A program made the translations under genes and the position numbers. Positions 60,272 through 64,000 of a DNA stretch of 64,000 nt are shown in pieces. The DNA is from Acidobacteriota bacterium (lineage in GTDB: Bacteria; Acidobacteriota; Terriglobia; Terriglobales; Acidobacteriaceae). The notes below the pieces were generated by a model. It made no database searches. It was given only the letters and a program-made list of their open reading frames with translations, and was not told the DNA's origin. Numbering within the stretch: position 1 is the stretch's first letter; each line of letters starts with the position of its first letter. The stretch is taken from NCBI GenBank assembly GCA_021792795.1, contig JAJYUB010000010.1, positions 1 through 64,000 of the forward strand, read 5' to 3'.

Positions 60272-63193
60272 CTATAGTTGTATCTTTTTCCGGGCGGAAG
60301 CGCGACCATTCTTTGCAGTGAGGAATCCATTTTGTTGCGGTTTTTTTTGCGGGCCGGGCTGAGGAAAGTAACGGAGCAGAAATTTTCCAGTATAGGACGC
60401 GGGAGTGGCGGCAACTTGCGCTGGCGTGCCTTCGGCGACGATTTCACCGCCTTCCTTGCCGCCCTCCGGGCCCAGGTCAAGGATCCAGTCGGCGCTGCGG
60501 ATGACATCCAGATTGTGCTCGATGATCAGGATGGTGTTGCCGAGATCGGTGAGCCGGTGCAGCACCTCCATCAATTTGCGCACGTCGTCGAAATGCAGGC
60601 CAGTCGTGGGCTCATCCAGCAGGTAGAGCGTTCGCCCGGTCTGGCGCTTGGAAAGCTCCCGCGCCAGCTTCATGCGCTGCGCTTCGCCGCCGGAAAGCGT
60701 TGTCGCCGACTGGCCAAGGTGGACATAGCCGAGGCCGACATCGTTCAGCGTCGCCAGCTTTTGCCGCACCACGGGAATGTCTTCGAGGACCGCTAGGGCG
60801 TCCGAGATCGGCAGCTCCAGAATGTCGGCGATGGAACGGCCCTTGAAGCGGACCGCCAGCGTCTCCTGATTGTAACGGCGACCGTTACATACTTCGCAGG
60901 TGACGTACACATCGGGGAGAAAGTTCATTTCAATGCGACGCTGGCCGTCGCCCTGGCAGGTTTCGCAGCGGCCTCCGGGAACGTTGAAGGAGAAGCGGCC
61001 GGCCTTGTAGCCGCGCTCGCGCGCTTCGGGCAGCATGGCGAACAGTTCGCGGATGGCCGTGAAAACGCCGGTATAGGTTGCCGGGTTGGAGCGCGGCGTG
61101 CGACCGATGGGCGACTGATCGATCTGAATGACCTTGTCGATGATCTTGGCGCCCAGGACGCGATCATGCTCGGCGGGTTCTTCGCGGGAGCCGTATAAAT
61201 CGCGCGCGAGCGCGCGATAGAGAATGTCGTTGATGAGCGTGCTTTTGCCGGAGCCGGAGACGCCGGTGATGACCGTGAGCAGGCCGAGAGGGAATCGCGC
61301 GGTCAGGTTTTTCAGGTTGTGCCCACGCGCGCCTTCCACCGTCAGCCAATGTTCGCCTGCGGGGCGCGGTGCGCCGCGCTGCATCGTTTCCAGAGTCCCG
61401 CTGAGATACTGGCCGGTGAGAGAACCGGGTGTTTCCATGATTTGCGCAGGCGTTCCCTGCGCGACGACAGCGCCGCCCAGCCGGCCCGCGCCGGGGCCAA
61501 GGTCGAGAACGTAGTCGGCGCGGCGGATCGTGTCTTCATCGTGCTCGACAACCAAAATGGTGTTGCCGAGATCGCGCAGAGACGTGAGAGCTTCAATCAG
61601 GCGCTCGTTGTCGCGCTGATGCAGGCCGATGGAAGGTTCGTCGAGGACATAGAGCACGCCGCGCAGACGCGAGCCGATTTGTGTAGCAAGGCGGATGCGC
61701 TGGCCTTCTCCGCCGGAAAGCGTGGCGGCGCTGCGGTCGAGCGAGAGATATCCGAGGCCGACGGCGACCAGGAACTCAAGGCGCTCGACAATTTCGCGCT
61801 GCAGGCGGTCGGCGATGAGTTGCTCGCGTTGGCTGAAGGTAAATCCGCGCGCGGTGGCCAGCGCATCGGCCAGCGGCATGGCGGCGAAGCCGGCAATGGA
61901 GAGGCCGTTTGCAGTGACCGCCAGCGATTCCGGACGAAGGCGTTTGCCGTGGCATTGCGGGCAAACAGTCGCGGACATGTAGCCCATCAGCCACTCGCGA
62001 TAGCTGTCGGAGCGGATCTCGTCGAGCGATTGCCGCAGCCACTTCAGGATGCCGTGAAATCCGGTGCGTGGACCTTCGCCGCGTTCCGGACCGTGGAGCA
62101 GCAATTTTTGTTGGGCCTCGGTAAGTTTCTCAAATGGTTTGCGAAGGTCGATTTTGTAACGGTCGGCGGCAAGGTGGATCAAGCGGCCCAGATATTGCGA
62201 ACTTCCACCAGGGCCGAGGCCGCCTTCCAGCAGCGGCTTCGACCAGTCGATAATGATCTTGGCGGGGTCGAAGTCGTAGATGCTGCCCAGGCCGTTGCAG
62301 TGCGGACAGGCCCCATAGGCGCTGTTGAAGGAAAAGCTGCGCGGCTCCAGTTTGGGAACATTGATGCCGCAGTCCGGGCAGGCCATGGAGGAAGAATACA
62401 GTTGTTCCTCGACTTGACTGCTTGGGACGCGAAGGCCGCCGTTGGAGCGGTCGCCATTGGAGCGGGCGGCGGTGTCTGCCGGCATGGCCACCAGCACCAG
62501 GCCGCTCGCCATCTGTAGCGCCTTGGTGACTGCGGTCTCAAGACGTTTCTCCACGCCTGGCTTGACGACGATTCGGTCCACAATCGCTTCAATGGTGTGG
62601 TTCTTTCGCTTCTCCAGGACGATTTCTTCCGCCAGGTCGCGGACCTCTCCGTCGATGCGCGCGCGAAACCCCTGCTGGTCGAGTTTTTCCAACTCGTCGC
62701 GAAATTCGCCCTTGCGTCCGCGAACGATGGGGGCGTAGATGGTGACGCGCTCGCCAGGCGCCAGTTCCATGACGCGGCTCACGATTTGATCCGCGGACTG
62801 GCGAGAGATGGGCCAGCCGCAGTTGGGGCAATGCGGCAAGCCGATGGAGGCGTACAACAGGCGAAGATAGTCGTAGATTTCTGTAATGGTGCCCACCGTC
62901 GATCGGGGGCTGCGGCTGGTGGTTTTCTGCTCTATGGAAATGGCTGGGCTCAGGCCCTCGATGGAGTCCACGTCCGGGCGCTCCATCTGGTCGAGGAACT
63001 GGCGCGCATAGGCGGAAAGGGTCTCCACATAGCGCCGCTGGCCCTCGGCATAGATGGTGTCAAAGGCGAGCGAGGACTTGCCGGAGCCGGACAGGCCGGT
63101 GATTACGGTGAGGGAATTGCGCGGTATCGCCACCGTGATGTTCTTCAGGTTATGCTGGCGCGCGCCGCGCACGATGAGTTGAGGAATTGACAT
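60272..63193 (-). CDS. uvrA: Excinuclease ABC subunit A
   Basis: Damage-recognition ATPase of nucleotide-excision repair. 973 residues, two ABC modules: [23 protein letters not shown] and [16 protein letters not shown] Walker A loops, two LSGGE signatures ([32 protein letters not shown]), and zinc modules CPDCG...CPHCNGLG and CETCQGDG...CEVCNG. It lies 79 bases before the CPBP ORF start region. An imperfectly explained 15-bp palindrome lies at 63268-63282 upstream. Confidence 0.97.
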   Translation of the reverse strand: MSIPQLIVRGARQHNLKNITVAIPRNSLTVITGLSGSGKSSLAFDTIYAEGQRRYVETLSAYARQFLDQMERPDVDSIEGLSPAISIEQKTTSRSPRSTVGTITEIYDYLRLLYASIGLPHCPNCGWPISRQSADQIVSRVMELAPGERVTIYAPIVRGRKGEFRDELEKLDQQGFRARIDGEVRDLAEEIVLEKRKNHTIEAIVDRIVVKPGVEKRLETAVTKALQMASGLVLVAMPADTAARSNGDRSNGGLRVPSSQVEEQLYSSSMACPDCGINVPKLEPRSFSFNSAYGACPHCNGLGSIYDFDPAKIIIDWSKPLLEGGLGPGGSSQYLGRLIHLAADRYKIDLRKPFEKLTEAQQKLLLHGPERGEGPRTGFHGILKWLRQSLDEIRSDSYREWLMGYMSATVCPQCHGKRLRPESLAVTANGLSIAGFAAMPLADALATARGFTFSQREQLIADRLQREIVERLEFLVAVGLGYLSLDRSAATLSGGEGQRIRLATQIGSRLRGVLYVLDEPSIGLHQRDNERLIEALTSLRDLGNTILVVEHDEDTIRRADYVLDLGPGAGRLGGAVVAQGTPAQIMETPGSLTGQYLSGTLETMQRGAPRPAGEHWLTVEGARGHNLKNLTARFPLGLLTVITGVSGSGKSTLINDILYRALARDLYGSREEPAEHDRVLGAKIIDKVIQIDQSPIGRTPRSNPATYTGVFTAIRELFAMLPEARERGYKAGRFSFNVPGGRCETCQGDGQRRIEMNFLPDVYVTCEVCNGRRYNQETLAVRFKGRSIADILELPISDALAVLEDIPVVRQKLATLNDVGLGYVHLGQSATTLSGGEAQRMKLARELSKRQTGRTLYLLDEPTTGLHFDDVRKLMEVLHRLTDLGNTILIIEHNLDVIRSADWILDLGPEGGKEGGEIVAEGTPAQVAATPASYTGKFLLRYFPQPGPQKKPQQNGFLTAKNGRASARKKIQL

Positions 63194-63267
63194 TGCTCGC
63201 TAACAGGAGGCTTTCCGCGGCACTTTCGCCGCTTGTTCGAGGGCAGTTCGCAACGAAAACTTTAGTG

Positions 63268-63282
63268 TAGAGGAATCCTCTA
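63268..63282 (-). promoter_or_regulatory. 15-bp palindrome upstream of uvrA
   Basis: TAGAGGA-A-TCCTCTA, a perfect 7-bp inverted repeat with a one-base centre, 75 nt before the uvrA start. Flanking TTTAG/TAAAG bases partly extend the symmetry. It could be an operator, for example for an SOS-type repressor, but it does not match the classical LexA boxes I know. Confidence 0.4.
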
Positions 63283-63410
63283 AAGCAATAGAGTTTCTGC
63301 CGAAAATACTAGTATGGCCGGCAAGAATTCAGTTGAATGGAAACCAGCGCTCGTGGAGCCTTTTTTCGCATGGAAATCGTTCGAGCGCAACTTGTCGCGC
63401 TGAAATTGCT

Positions 63411-63593
63411 ATGTATGATAGAGGAAATCCCCCAATGATTGTCTTGATGGTCTCAACCATTCTTGCCTCCGTTGCCATGGGCGTCGCCCTGGCGTACGGG
63501 TGTTGTTCCGCGCTATTTGCCATGGCGAAGATGCATGTTCGCGCGCAACATCCGGCCCCGCTGCGAATCCAGGCCAAATCCGCAAACCCATAA
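63411..63593 (+). CDS. Small single-helix membrane protein, unknown
   Basis: 60 residues from ATG 63411 or 52 from ATG 63435, which follows GAGG by about ten bases. One strong hydrophobic helix (MIVLMVSTILASVAMGVALAYGCC) is followed by a basic, polar C-terminus. I do not recognise it. It lies divergent from uvrA. A true gene is plausible because of the clean helix and stop, but evidence is thin. Confidence 0.4.
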   Translation: MYDRGNPPMIVLMVSTILASVAMGVALAYGCCSALFAMAKMHVRAQHPAPLRIQAKSANP

Positions 63594-63707
63594 ATTCTCC
63601 GCGCCACGGTTTTACCCCTGCTGGGACATTCGATTCCCATCCGCCCAACGTGTGCCCTTCCGCGTCATCGCTCGACCGGCAAAATCCGCTCGCGCGATTG
63701 TCCTTCC

Positions 63708-64000
63708 TCATTGCGGATGCATTCTGCGCATCTCATTGAAGATCTCTTGCGGCGTCTTTGGCTGAACGGGCCCAGTGGGGTCTGCCGGCACGGATGGTTC
63801 GCTGGCTGCGGGAGGCGCCTGCGCGTTGCTCCCCTCGGCTGGAGGATTGGCGGCCCCAGCGTTGCCAACGGTCGACAAGATGAGCCTCGTGGGCGAGTGG
63901 CCTGTGCCGCCAACGATCACATAGTTGTATCCGGAGCCATCCAGCAATGCCGACAACGTGGCGGAAATATTGTCCGGCCCGTATTGCCCATACATGCGCG
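63708..64000 (-). CDS. C-terminal part of an unidentified protein, cut by the window edge
   Basis: About 97 residues to a stop at 63708; the gene continues beyond 64000. The first part (YGQYGPDNISATLSALLDGS, YNYVIVGG) looks like the end of an STN-type (secretin/TonB N-terminal short) domain of the kind found in many acidobacterial proteins. A Pro/Ala-rich linker and a final PKTPQEIFNEMRRMHPQ helix follow. The family is tentative. Confidence 0.6.
   Translation of the reverse strand, partial: RMYGQYGPDNISATLSALLDGSGYNYVIVGGTGHSPTRLILSTVGNAGAANPPAEGSNAQAPPAASEPSVPADPTGPVQPKTPQEIFNEMRRMHPQ

Noticed and set aside
1-64000. tRNA, rRNA, CRISPR arrays, insertion sequences and prophage genes
   Set aside because: I looked for T-loop-like motifs, regularly spaced direct repeats, transposase or integrase proteins and found none that could be supported.

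Overview
The window looks like a chromosomal segment of an Acidobacteriota (Terriglobia-type) bacterium. Supporting this are a high GC content, an Oar-like TonB-dependent receptor with an N-terminal carboxypeptidase-regulatory domain, a Tat-exported GHL6-type glycoside hydrolase, a HemQ next to ccsA-hemACD, a DUF4097 protein, and many short palindromic intergenic repeats. The assignment is inferred from gene families; no rRNA or tRNA gene was seen.

Layout. 1-5700: gpmA, then a divergent operon for an MtrA/DmsE-type decaheme cytochrome, an MtrB/PioB-type outer-membrane barrel and a small cytochrome c, i.e. a predicted trans-outer-membrane electron conduit. 5.8-12.8 kb: a decayed glgX 3' end, a DedA protein, hemQ-nth, and the convergent operon ccsA-hemA-hemC-hemD. 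13.0-19.6 kb: translationally coupled mutS-nagZ-anmK and a peptide-type ABC substrate-binding lipoprotein. 19.7-27.9 kb: one minus-strand respiratory operon (ctaC, ctaD, ctaE, a membrane protein, a diheme cytochrome c lipoprotein, a Rieske protein, a cytochrome b fused to cytochrome c, ctaG). 28.1-34.9 kb: an OppB-type permease coupled to a CNNM/CBS protein, a DUF4097 protein, a phosphoglycolate-phosphatase-like HAD and the GHL6 hydrolase. 35.3-39.3 kb: a second multiheme locus (small cytochrome c, 11-heme cytochrome, b-type membrane cytochrome, NapC/NirT-like cytochrome). 39.5-42.9 kb: two tandem-domain universal stress proteins and a phosphotransacetylase/butyryltransferase. 43.0-51.7 kb: hisS, aspS, an acyl-CoA dehydrogenase, a lipid kinase and the TonB-dependent receptor. 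51.8-64 kb: a small membrane protein, a solitary restriction-modification-like protein of different base composition, mlaF-mlaE, an M28 peptidase, a CPBP protease, uvrA and two small or partial genes.

The most interesting signal is regulatory. CRP/FNR-family-like operators of the form TGTGA-N6-TCACA, several with a -10-like hexamer about 20-23 nt downstream, lie before the decaheme conduit operon, the second multiheme operon, both universal stress genes and the phosphotransacetylase gene. A weaker tandem pair lies before ccsA-hemACD. Together they suggest one regulon joining two multiheme electron-transfer systems, heme and cytochrome c supply, and a stress/acetyl-phosphate module. The two cytochrome loci are also tied by paralogous small cytochromes c (58 of 84 mature positions identical by my count). 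All functions are read from the sequence; no database search was run.
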